Below, piece after piece: positions 1-5,501 of a stretch of DNA of 15,845 nt. Both the position numbers and the translations under genes were made by a program. The notes under the pieces were generated by a model. It worked only from the letters and a program-made list of their open reading frames with translations, had not been told where the DNA came from and did no database searches. Position 1 is the stretch's first letter. The number at the start of each line of letters is the position of its first letter. The DNA lies in NCBI GenBank assembly GCA_002254285.1, contig NIUZ01000062.1, forward strand, positions 1 through 15,845. Reading direction: 5' to 3'. This DNA comes from Bacteroidetes bacterium 4572_112 (GTDB taxonomy: Bacteria; Bacteroidota; Bacteroidia; Bacteroidales; UBA1556).

Positions 1-20
1 GTACTGAGCATGTCGAAGTA
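1..20. repeat. REP-like short palindromic motif at the window edge
   Basis: The window opens with GTACTGAGCATGTCGAAGTA, whose TACT and AGTA ends can pair. It is one base from the form ACTGAGCTTGTCGAAGT, which I recall as a widespread intergenic REP-type repeat in bacteria. It may continue beyond the left edge. The family assignment is from memory and no second copy occurs in the window. Confidence 0.4.
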
Positions 21-81
21 TAGCTATGGAAATAATTTTTAACGCAGTAATAGGGAAATATAAACGATTTATATGGCGTGT

Positions 82-103
82 TTTGGTATTAATTTGGTAT
101 TAA
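82..103. repeat. Perfect 11-bp tandem duplication
   Basis: The unit TTTGGTATTAA occurs twice with no spacer (82-92 and 93-103). It lies in AT-rich non-coding DNA. It may be a replication-slippage duplication; each copy also carries a TTTG, the Bacteroidota -33 motif, but no -7 box is correctly placed for either. Confidence 0.6.
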
Positions 104-189
104 TGATAATTACGATTATTTATACATTTCAATCTACACTGATTAGATACTGTGTTAAAATCCTAATAAATTTATAAATAATTTTAGTT

Positions 190-197
190 TATTTTTG
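190..197 (+). promoter_or_regulatory. Candidate Bacteroidota -7 box (TATTTTTG)
   Basis: TATTTTTG matches the TAnnTTTG -7 consensus of the primary Bacteroidota sigma factor. No TTTG-like -33 element is seen about 19 bases upstream, so it is a half-match in AT-rich DNA, where chance hits are frequent. Transcription would begin near 203 and meet the terminator-like hairpin ending at 276. Confidence 0.3.
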
Positions 198-202
198 CAC
201 AC

Positions 203-276
203 TTAAGGAAGTTATTTGATTATTAATTAATCAATAATTATCTTCTGTACTGGTGGCATTGCCGCCACTACTTTTT
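203..276 (+). ncRNA. Candidate small RNA between a promoter box and a terminator
   Basis: This is the transcript expected if the -7 box at 190-197 is active and the hairpin at 247-276 terminates: about 75 nt, with no worthwhile reading frame. It would contain two stem-loops, a perfect 7-bp AT stem (216-222 with 228-234) and the GC-rich terminator stem. No known RNA family was recognised. Alternatively the terminator ends a gene lying left of the window and no small RNA exists. Confidence 0.2.
247..276 (+). terminator. Intrinsic terminator-like hairpin with T5 tail
   Basis: The bases 247-257 and 261-271 form an 11-position stem (GTACTGGTGGC with GCCGCCACTAC) with one C-C mismatch, one G-T wobble and an ATT loop. 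Five T follow at 272-276. The polarity terminates plus-strand transcription coming from the left, either from an off-window gene or from the candidate promoter at 190. It isolates the downstream operon from read-through. Confidence 0.5.
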
Positions 277-354
277 CAAAGCAACTTTAGCAGATCTTCT
301 ATCAGTAACAATAATTGTATAATTTTTCCATTCACACATTTCCTAATTCATACA

Positions 355-385
355 TTTCACCCTATCAAAAAAAACATTAGTTTTG
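355..385 (+). promoter_or_regulatory. Promoter of the AI-2E transporter/radical SAM operon
   Basis: The -33 element is TTTC (355-358), one base from TTTG, then exactly 19 bases, then TAGTTTTG (378-385), a perfect TAnnTTTG -7 box. Transcription should start near 391, leaving a leader of only about 10 nt before the ATG at 402. This is the best-formed promoter in the window. Confidence 0.65.
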
Positions 386-401
386 TACAAATGTATATTT
401 T

Positions 402-1493
402 ATGACTTGGAATTCAGATAAATCTTTCAAACTAGTAGGTTTCATTCTATTTATTGCTTTTGTATGGTATTTTACTTCCATCATAGCCTATTTACTAATA
501 GCGTCCATAATAGGTGTTGCAAATCAGCCTTTGATGCGACTTTTGGGTAAGATAAAGTTTCGTAAAAAACAATTGCCAAGTACTATTAGGGCAGCCTTGA
601 GCATGGTAATAATGATGTCATTGATGGTAGGCTTTTTAGCAATTCTTATTCCTGCTATCAACGCGCAGGCTAGTGCGTTAATGAAGGTTGATTACGAATC
701 TGTTTCTGATAATATTGGTCAAAATCTAATTAATCTTGAAAATAAACTCCGCGATATTGGTACTCTTGGGCCCAATGAGGAGTTAGAGCATCGTATTGGT
801 GATAAGCTTAAAGACCTTGTTTCTACAATTCAGCTTAATAATATATTTAGTGGACTAGTAAGCACTACAGGAAGTATATTTATGGGTATTTTTTCCATAC
901 TATTTTTATCATTTTTCTTTATTTCTGATAAGAATTTATTTACTCGTATAGTGATGCTTTTTGTGCCAGAAAATAAATATGATAAAACTGGCGAAATTCT
1001 TAATAAGATTAATAAAATGCTAACAAGGTATTTTACAGGAGTGCTTATTGAAGTCAGTACTATGATGGTTCTTATTTCCATTGGTGGATGGATTGTTGGT
1101 CTTCAAAATGCTATTTTGATAGGATTTATTGGCGGCCTAATGAATCTCATTCCGTATATTGGGCCACTCATTGGCGCAACAATTGCCTCGATACTGGTTA
1201 CTATGACTAATATTTACCTTGGTCTCGACCATACTGCTGGCCTTGTTGGTGGTATATTATTAGTTTTTGCGATCGCTAATATGATTGATAACTTCCTTCT
1301 TCAGCCAATTATTTATTCCAATAGTGTGCATGCTCATCCAATCGAGATTTTTATTGTAATAATAATGGGCGGAACCCTTGGCGGACCTCTAGGTATGATT
1401 ATCGCAATTCCTATTTATACTGTAATCCGAATTACGGTTAAAGAGTTTTTTGGTGATCAAATATTTATTAAGCGCCTAATGAAAGATCTTTAG
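402..1493 (+). CDS. AI-2E/PerM-family membrane transporter
   Basis: This is a polytopic inner-membrane protein of 363 residues, the usual length for the AI-2E transporter (PerM/YdiK/TqsA) family. Two hydrophobic segments lie near the N-terminus (about 11-40 and 62-86), followed by a soluble stretch of about 60 residues. The C-terminal block of membrane segments carries the family signatures PYIGPLIGA (251-259), DNFLLQP (296-302) and an HP pair (312-313). Members export small molecules (AI-2 in TqsA) or couple to Na+/H+ exchange; the substrate here cannot be told, so the name should not be taken as proof of AI-2 transport. The ATG is chosen because a promoter ends 16 bases upstream. The radical SAM gene follows after 3 bases, so the two are almost certainly co-transcribed. 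Confidence 0.9.
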   Translation: MTWNSDKSFKLVGFILFIAFVWYFTSIIAYLLIASIIGVANQPLMRLLGKIKFRKKQLPSTIRAALSMVIMMSLMVGFLAILIPAINAQASALMKVDYESVSDNIGQNLINLENKLRDIGTLGPNEELEHRIGDKLKDLVSTIQLNNIFSGLVSTTGSIFMGIFSILFLSFFFISDKNLFTRIVMLFVPENKYDKTGEILNKINKMLTRYFTGVLIEVSTMMVLISIGGWIVGLQNAILIGFIGGLMNLIPYIGPLIGATIASILVTMTNIYLGLDHTAGLVGGILLVFAIANMIDNFLLQPIIYSNSVHAHPIEIFIVIIMGGTLGGPLGMIIAIPIYTVIRITVKEFFGDQIFIKRLMKDL

Positions 1494-1496
1494 GAA

Positions 1497-2507
1497 ATGA
1501 GCGAAAGGTGGTTTTGGATTAAGACTATTATGTCTTCAATTACGTTTGCAAGAGCGTATAATGCTGTGCTTATAAATATTAGCTATTTGGTAAGCAATAT
1601 TTTTAGTAAAAACATTCATTTTGGAAAACCCTTTTCTATTTCCATAGAGCCGACTACAACTTGTAATCTTCATTGTCCGGAATGCCCTTCTGGTCTTCGA
1701 AAATTTTCTCGCAATACTGGTTTTATCGAAGATTCTACCATTGATAGAATACTGCAGCAACTGTCGAAGCAGCTTATCTATGTTACCTTTTATTTCCAAG
1801 GAGAGCCACTCCTGCATCCAAAATTTGTGGACTATGTTATAAAACTTAAATCAAAAAAACTTATAGTTTCTACATCCACAAATGCGCATTTTCTTACTAA
1901 AGAAAATAGCGACAGCATTATCTATAGTGGCCTCGATAGGCTGATTATATCCCTTGATGGTACCGATTCCGAAACGTATTTGAAATATAGAAAAGGAGGA
2001 GATTTTGACAAAGTTATTGCAAATATCACTCACTTTATGAATCGCAAAAATAAGTTGAAATCCAATTCACCTTTTGTGGAACTACAGTTCATTGTTTTTA
2101 AACATAATGAACATCAGATTGCTGAAATTAAAGCTTTAGGGAAATCCTTAGGTGTGGATTATGTAAGTATAAAAACAGCACAACTTTATGAGTTTGAAGA
2201 TGGAAATGAGCTTATGCCTGGGCTAATTAAATATTCACGATACCAGAAGCAGGCTGATGGCAAATATCAAATAAAAAGCAAACTTCCAAATAAATGCCAC
2301 CGTATGTGGTCGGGCAATGTTATAACTTGGGATGGTGATGTGGTGCCTTGCTGCTTCGATAAAGATGCAGATTATGTGTTTGGCAATATTATAGACAAAG
2401 ATTATAATTCTATCAATAAATCACAGAAATACAATAATTTTCGTCAGCAAATCCTCACCGACCGTAGTAAGATTGATATTTGTCGGAATTGTACAGAGGG
2501 ACTGTAG
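1497..2507 (+). CDS. Radical SAM/SPASM domain protein
   Basis: This is a 336-residue cytoplasmic iron-sulfur enzyme. The radical SAM motif CNLHCPEC supplies the three cluster cysteines C56, C60 and C63 (CxxxCxxC). A (QGE)PLLHP segment at about 101-108 fits the SAM-binding GGEP-type motif of the TIM barrel. A C-terminal SPASM region carries C267, then C285-C286 within a DGDVVPCC motif, then C329 and C332, which should bind at least one auxiliary 4Fe-4S cluster. SPASM enzymes modify peptides, proteins or small metabolites; the substrate is unknown. An N-terminal extension of about 45 residues precedes the barrel. The gene starts 3 bases after the transporter stop, with AGGA just upstream of the ATG. 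A 26-codon frame follows directly, but there is no convincing precursor peptide. Confidence 0.9.
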   Translation: MSERWFWIKTIMSSITFARAYNAVLINISYLVSNIFSKNIHFGKPFSISIEPTTTCNLHCPECPSGLRKFSRNTGFIEDSTIDRILQQLSKQLIYVTFYFQGEPLLHPKFVDYVIKLKSKKLIVSTSTNAHFLTKENSDSIIYSGLDRLIISLDGTDSETYLKYRKGGDFDKVIANITHFMNRKNKLKSNSPFVELQFIVFKHNEHQIAEIKALGKSLGVDYVSIKTAQLYEFEDGNELMPGLIKYSRYQKQADGKYQIKSKLPNKCHRMWSGNVITWDGDVVPCCFDKDADYVFGNIIDKDYNSINKSQKYNNFRQQILTDRSKIDICRNCTEGL

Positions 2508-2596
2508 AGAATAAAGGTGAATAGTGATATTAAAATAATTCATAATCGACCTATCGTTTTTAACCTAAATTTTTGGTCTGGTTTGAAAATACACTG

Positions 2597-2610
2597 AGTT
2601 AATATTAACT
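2597..2610. promoter_or_regulatory. Perfect 14-bp palindrome
   Basis: AGTTAATATTAACT reads the same on both strands. It lies 90 bases downstream of the radical SAM gene and just left of the structured repeat island. It could be an operator for a dimeric regulator, but there is no promoter box beside it and palindromes of A and T are easily formed by chance in this composition. Confidence 0.3.
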
Positions 2611-2617
2611 TAATTAA

Positions 2618-2845
2618 AAGTGAAACCTTCGCTAATAAACCGCTTTGGGCAAGAGTCGGTGTCGCTCGAAGCGACGCCGACGCTGTGCTCCGTGCTTGGG
2701 GCAAGTGAGCTGATGACTCAAAGTTATCTGCTCACTAAATTTTGGGTAAAGAATAAGACTCAGCGTGTTTTCAAAACACACCGAGTCTATGTAACAAAAA
2801 GCGAAGCCCTCGACAAATCAACCATAAGCGAAGCCTTCGATAAAT
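2618..2845. repeat. Structured intergenic repeat island (three hairpins, three direct repeats)
   Basis: This covers most of the gene-free stretch between the radical SAM gene and gmhA. Three hairpins follow each other: 2655-2681 (12-bp stem with one G-T wobble, CGA loop, very GC-rich for this genome), 2704-2736 (a 7-bp GTGAGC-type outer stem, a T-T mismatch, then 3 bp) and 2756-2788 (16 positions, two mismatches, one-base loop). A 20-base direct repeat AAGCGAAGCC(C/T)TCGA(C/T)AAAT occurs at 2799-2818 and 2826-2845, and a weaker copy (about 15 of 20) at 2618-2637. An 85-codon GTG frame spans the island but is explained by the repeats. The composition suggests a mobile or REP-like intergenic element of Bacteroidota; the family is not recognised. 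Confidence 0.6.
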
Positions 2846-2885
2846 ACAATCAGAATTCCAAAAAAAAAGCTATTTAAAAAAATCG

Positions 2886-2893
2886 TAAATTTG
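2886..2893 (+). promoter_or_regulatory. -7 box upstream of gmhA (TAAATTTG)
   Basis: TAAATTTG is a perfect TAnnTTTG match ending 23 bases before the gmhA ATG. The region about 19 bases upstream is an A-run without a TTTG, so the -33 element is missing or weak. Transcription would begin near 2899 with a leader of under 20 nt and no Shine-Dalgarno sequence. Confidence 0.5.
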
Positions 2894-2916
2894 CACCCTA
2901 TAACATAACACAAACT

Positions 2917-3489
2917 ATGGAAATTAATAGAATTATTGAAGAATCAATTGCTGTAAAGCAAGGAATTATAGAATCTGAAGATCTTAAGAATAAAATAGAA
3001 GAAGTTACTACGCAAATGGTGGAGTGCTATAAAAATGGTGGTACTGTTTACTTTTGTGGTAATGGTGGTAGCGCTGCTGATGCTCAGCATATTGCAGCAG
3101 AATTATCGGGTCGTTTTTATTATGACCGTCCTCCTTTAGCTGCTGAAGCTTTGCATGTAAACACATCATACCTAACTGCTGTGGCTAACGATTATAGTTA
3201 CGATGAAATTTATGCTCGTTATATCAGAGGTGTTATCAAAAAAGGCGATATCCTTGTGGGGATCTCTACTTCAGGAAATTCTAAGAATATTATTAAAGCT
3301 TTTGTTGCTGCAAATGGAAGAGGTGGCAAAACCGTTGCTCTTACGGGTGCTAGCGGTGGTAAAATGATTGATACAGCAGGTATTACTATTAATGTTCCTT
3401 CAAGTGATACTCCTCGTATTCAAGAATCACATATCCTAATAGGTCATATTATTTGCCAATATGTAGAATCTGAAATGTTTCCTCGATGA
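2917..3489 (+). CDS. gmhA: Sedoheptulose-7-phosphate isomerase GmhA
   Basis: GmhA converts D-sedoheptulose 7-phosphate to D-glycero-D-manno-heptose 7-phosphate, the first step of nucleotide-heptose synthesis, in the cytoplasm. At 190 residues it has the family's normal length. It is a single SIS domain with the phosphosugar loop CGNGGSAADAQH (47-58) and the second loop GISTSGNSKN (115-124). H58, E62, Q169 and H177 have exactly the spacing of the four zinc ligands described for Burkholderia pseudomallei GmhA (H64, E68, Q175, H183), so the active site looks intact. The stop overlaps the next ATG in an ATGA arrangement, and the next two genes act in the same pathway, which supports the assignment over generic SIS proteins such as DiaA. 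Confidence 0.93.
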   Translation: MEINRIIEESIAVKQGIIESEDLKNKIEEVTTQMVECYKNGGTVYFCGNGGSAADAQHIAAELSGRFYYDRPPLAAEALHVNTSYLTAVANDYSYDEIYARYIRGVIKKGDILVGISTSGNSKNIIKAFVAANGRGGKTVALTGASGGKMIDTAGITINVPSSDTPRIQESHILIGHIICQYVESEMFPR

Positions 3490-4190
3490 TAACTGAAGCA
3501 ATAATTCTTGCTGGTGGTTTTGGAACAAGGCTTCAAAAAGTAGTTTCAGAATTACCTAAACCCATGGCTCCAATTAATGGTCGTCCATTTTTAGAGTATC
3601 AGCTAAATTATTTATCTAATTATGGGATTAAACGCGTTATTTTTTCGGTAGGCTATCTTTCTGAAACTATAAGCGATTACTTTGGTAATAATTTCAACGG
3701 AATAGAGATTGATTATGCTTATGAAAAAAATCCACTTGGTACAGGTGGTGGTATTCTTAATGCTTTTCATAAGAGCAAAACTGATGAAGTGGTAGTACTC
3801 AATGGCGATACGCTTTTCGAAATAGATATTAATGATTTCTATCAGCAGCATTTTGCAAACAACAGCCTTTTTTCATTGGCTTTGCGTGAGTTAGATTCAG
3901 TTGATAGATACGGAAGTGTAATTACAAAAGATAGTATCATTAATAAATTTGCTGAAAAAGGTGAGTTTAAAGGCAAAGGTGTTATTAATGGTGGCGTTTA
4001 CATTATTAATAAAGAATTCTTTGAGAAAGCTAATTTGCCAATGAAGTTTTCCATGGAGAAAGATGTATTTGAAAAACTACTTACAAATTTTGATTTTTAT
4101 GGCTTTCCTTTTTCCAATTATTTTTTAGACATAGGCATTCCCGAAGATTATAATAGAGCACAAGATGAATTTAAAAAACTTAAGTATTAA
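3486..4190 (+). CDS. hddC: Heptose-1-phosphate nucleotidyltransferase (HddC-type)
   Basis: This is a 234-residue cytoplasmic sugar-1-phosphate nucleotidyltransferase. The GT-A type fold is shown by LAGGFGTRL (8-16) with the following LPKPM (23-27), the NPLGTGGG loop (82-89), the metal-binding NGD (106-108) and the late INGGVY (167-172) and DIGIPEDY (215-222) motifs. These, the length and the neighbours gmhA and gmhB best fit D-glycero-alpha-D-manno-heptose-1-phosphate guanylyltransferase, which makes GDP-heptose for surface polysaccharides. There is no fused kinase domain, so it is not HldE. Nucleotide specificity (GTP rather than another NTP) is inferred, not visible. It overlaps gmhA by 4 bases and gmhB by 26. 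Confidence 0.8.
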   Translation: MITEAIILAGGFGTRLQKVVSELPKPMAPINGRPFLEYQLNYLSNYGIKRVIFSVGYLSETISDYFGNNFNGIEIDYAYEKNPLGTGGGILNAFHKSKTDEVVVLNGDTLFEIDINDFYQQHFANNSLFSLALRELDSVDRYGSVITKDSIINKFAEKGEFKGKGVINGGVYIINKEFFEKANLPMKFSMEKDVFEKLLTNFDFYGFPFSNYFLDIGIPEDYNRAQDEFKKLKY

Positions 4191-4710
4191 GGATAATTGG
4201 TCAGTTTTTATTGATCGAGATGGTGTTATTAATCGCCGAATAATTGGCGATTATGTAAAACACATCGAAGATTTTCATTTTATTGATGGCTCAATTAATG
4301 CTATTGTTGGATTTCAGAAGCATTTCAAACATATTTTTATTGTTACAAATCAGCAGGGGGTTGGCAAGGGCGAGATGACGGAAGATGATTTGCATAATAT
4401 CCACAACTATATGCTTGACCAAATAACTAAAGCTGGTGGTAGGGTAGATGCCATTTACTTTTGCCCAGCACTGAAAGATAGTGGTGATAAATGCCGAAAG
4501 CCTGAAATTGGAATGGCTTTGCAGGCAAAGAAAGAATTCCCAGAGATAGATTTTAAAAAGTCCATAATGATAGGTGATAGCCTAAGTGATATGGCCTTTG
4601 GTAAAAATGCAGGCATGCAAACAATATTTATTGATGCACAAGATGAGGGGATTAAACCCAAAACCGCTGATGAAATGTATGCTCGCTTGGGGAGTTTAAT
4701 TACTCAATAA
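4165..4710 (+). CDS. gmhB: Heptose-1,7-bisphosphate 7-phosphatase GmhB (HAD family)
   Basis: GmhB removes the 7-phosphate from D-glycero-D-manno-heptose 1,7-bisphosphate. The 181 residues show all HAD motifs: DRDGV with nucleophile D17 and acid/base D19, TNQ (61-63), RK (111-112) and GDSLSD (137-142). GmhB and HisB phosphatases usually have a zinc loop with four ligands (C-x-H before CxC-RKP). Here only C100 and C110 remain, so the zinc site appears incomplete. The ATG at 4165 lies inside the end of hddC; the next in-frame candidate would remove residues upstream of the DxD motif, and the overlap fits tight coupling in the operon. The 3' end overlaps the convergent HTH gene by 11 bases. Confidence 0.87.
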   Translation: MNLKNLSIKDNWSVFIDRDGVINRRIIGDYVKHIEDFHFIDGSINAIVGFQKHFKHIFIVTNQQGVGKGEMTEDDLHNIHNYMLDQITKAGGRVDAIYFCPALKDSGDKCRKPEIGMALQAKKEFPEIDFKKSIMIGDSLSDMAFGKNAGMQTIFIDAQDEGIKPKTADEMYARLGSLITQ

Positions 4711-5221
4711 TAAGCTTTAATTTTTTTCCTAAGCCAGCTTCTACAATTTTACGAAAAGTAGATAGCTCAACATCTGTCTTATTGTTTTCTATTCTAGAAA
4801 TATAGAATCTTGATGTTCCGCTTTTACTTGCAAGTTGTGCTTGAGTTAATCCTGCATTTTTTCGAGCACGTCTTATCATTGTGCCAAATCTAGAGGATAA
4901 CTCTGGTTCAAATACTTTGCTATATTTATATAGAGTTATTGGGTCAATCTCATAAGGATGAGACTCTTCTTTTCCGTCCTCATTTAATAAACTTAATTGT
5001 ATGTTACTCCACGAAAGTGTTTGATTTCTTAGTTCTACCTTATTGAACTCAACTAAATTAAGAAGAGGATATTCAACGTCTGATTTTTGAATATTCCATT
5101 CTTCAAATATTTCTTGAAAATCAATTTTTCTTGATTCTCCATTATTGAACATGCAAATAAGCTCAAAGCCATTTATATTTTCTATTTTGAGAATTCTAGG
5201 GGTCTTAATGTTTTTTCTCAT
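4700..5221 (-). CDS. DUF2442 domain fused to Xre-type HTH protein
   Basis: This 173-residue protein has two parts. Residues about 8-103 resemble DUF2442 (a beta-rich region ending in the IDPITLYKY segment, as in the family's typical D-P-x-T-L-Y end). Residues about 113-167 form a helix-turn-helix of the Xre/cI type (MIRRARKNAGLTQAQLASKSGTS region, then FYISRIENNKTD and a final helix). It probably binds DNA and may repress its own operon. Its ATG overlaps the DUF4160 stop (ATGA), so it is translationally coupled as the second gene. DUF4160 and DUF2442 genes are recurrent neighbours in bacteria (recalled, not searched), and the arrangement resembles a toxin-antitoxin pair in which the HTH partner would be the antitoxin; this is inference. 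The last 11 bases overlap gmhB tail to tail. Confidence 0.82.
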   Translation of the reverse strand: MRKNIKTPRILKIENINGFELICMFNNGESRKIDFQEIFEEWNIQKSDVEYPLLNLVEFNKVELRNQTLSWSNIQLSLLNEDGKEESHPYEIDPITLYKYSKVFEPELSSRFGTMIRRARKNAGLTQAQLASKSGTSRFYISRIENNKTDVELSTFRKIVEAGLGKKLKLIIE

Positions 5222-5451
5222 AGCCTTGGATTTAATCGTTTAAAGTTTTCTAATAGAATATCTTCTCTTCCTTTTGCCCATTTTATTACCTTTTTTCTTT
5301 GGGTTTTAGGCAATTCTCCTTGATATGTCTCTAATGTGCTAATAATAATTAATTCTTCGTATTCTGCATAAATAGCATGAAAATGTGGCGGTGGATGTTC
5401 TCTAGAGTATACATCTATTTTTATAGAATCAATTATTGATATAGTTGGCAT
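5218..5451 (-). CDS. DUF4160 domain protein
   Basis: This small protein of 77 residues matches DUF4160. The hallmark is the HPPPHFHA segment (19-26) after a short beta-strand start (MPTISIIDSIKIDVY), followed by a strand-rich middle and a helical C-terminus (QRKKVIKWAKGREDILLENF region). The His/Pro-rich motif could bind a metal or be catalytic, but no biochemical function is known to me. It is the first gene of a two-gene unit with the DUF2442-HTH protein and has its own -7 box 20 bases upstream. If the pair is a toxin-antitoxin module, this would be the candidate toxin, placed before the antitoxin as in HigBA-type order. Confidence 0.85.
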   Translation of the reverse strand: MPTISIIDSIKIDVYSREHPPPHFHAIYAEYEELIIISTLETYQGELPKTQRKKVIKWAKGREDILLENFKRLNPRL

Positions 5452-5471
5452 TATATTGTCTAATTAGGCAA

Positions 5472-5479
5472 CAAAGGTA
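5472..5479 (-). promoter_or_regulatory. -7 box of the DUF4160/DUF2442-HTH unit (TACCTTTG)
   Basis: On the minus strand TACCTTTG is a perfect TAnnTTTG box lying 20 bases upstream of the DUF4160 ATG, in the 50-base gap after radA. No clear TTTG -33 element is present at 19 bases. It implies the pair can be transcribed independently of radA, with a leader of about 15 nt. Confidence 0.5.
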
Positions 5480-5501
5480 GCTATAATTTTGTAAATGGGG
5501 T

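Noticed and set aside
268..339. 23-codon minus-strand frame preceded by AGGA
   Set aside because: Too short, immediately preceded by an in-frame stop, overlaps the terminator hairpin, and no similarity recognised. A peptide cannot be excluded but nothing supports one.
391..405. Four-codon upstream frame whose TGA overlaps the transporter ATG
   Set aside because: The predicted transcription start is at about 391, so its ATG would be at or before the 5' end; probably chance.
2799..2845. CRISPR-like direct repeats
   Set aside because: Only two 20-base copies with a 7-base gap, no spacer array and no cas genes.
2620..2877. 85-codon open frame starting with GTG on the plus strand
   Set aside because: It is made almost entirely of the hairpins and direct repeats of the intergenic island, its start lies in the weak third repeat copy, it has no promoter or ribosome site, and its translation resembles no protein family.
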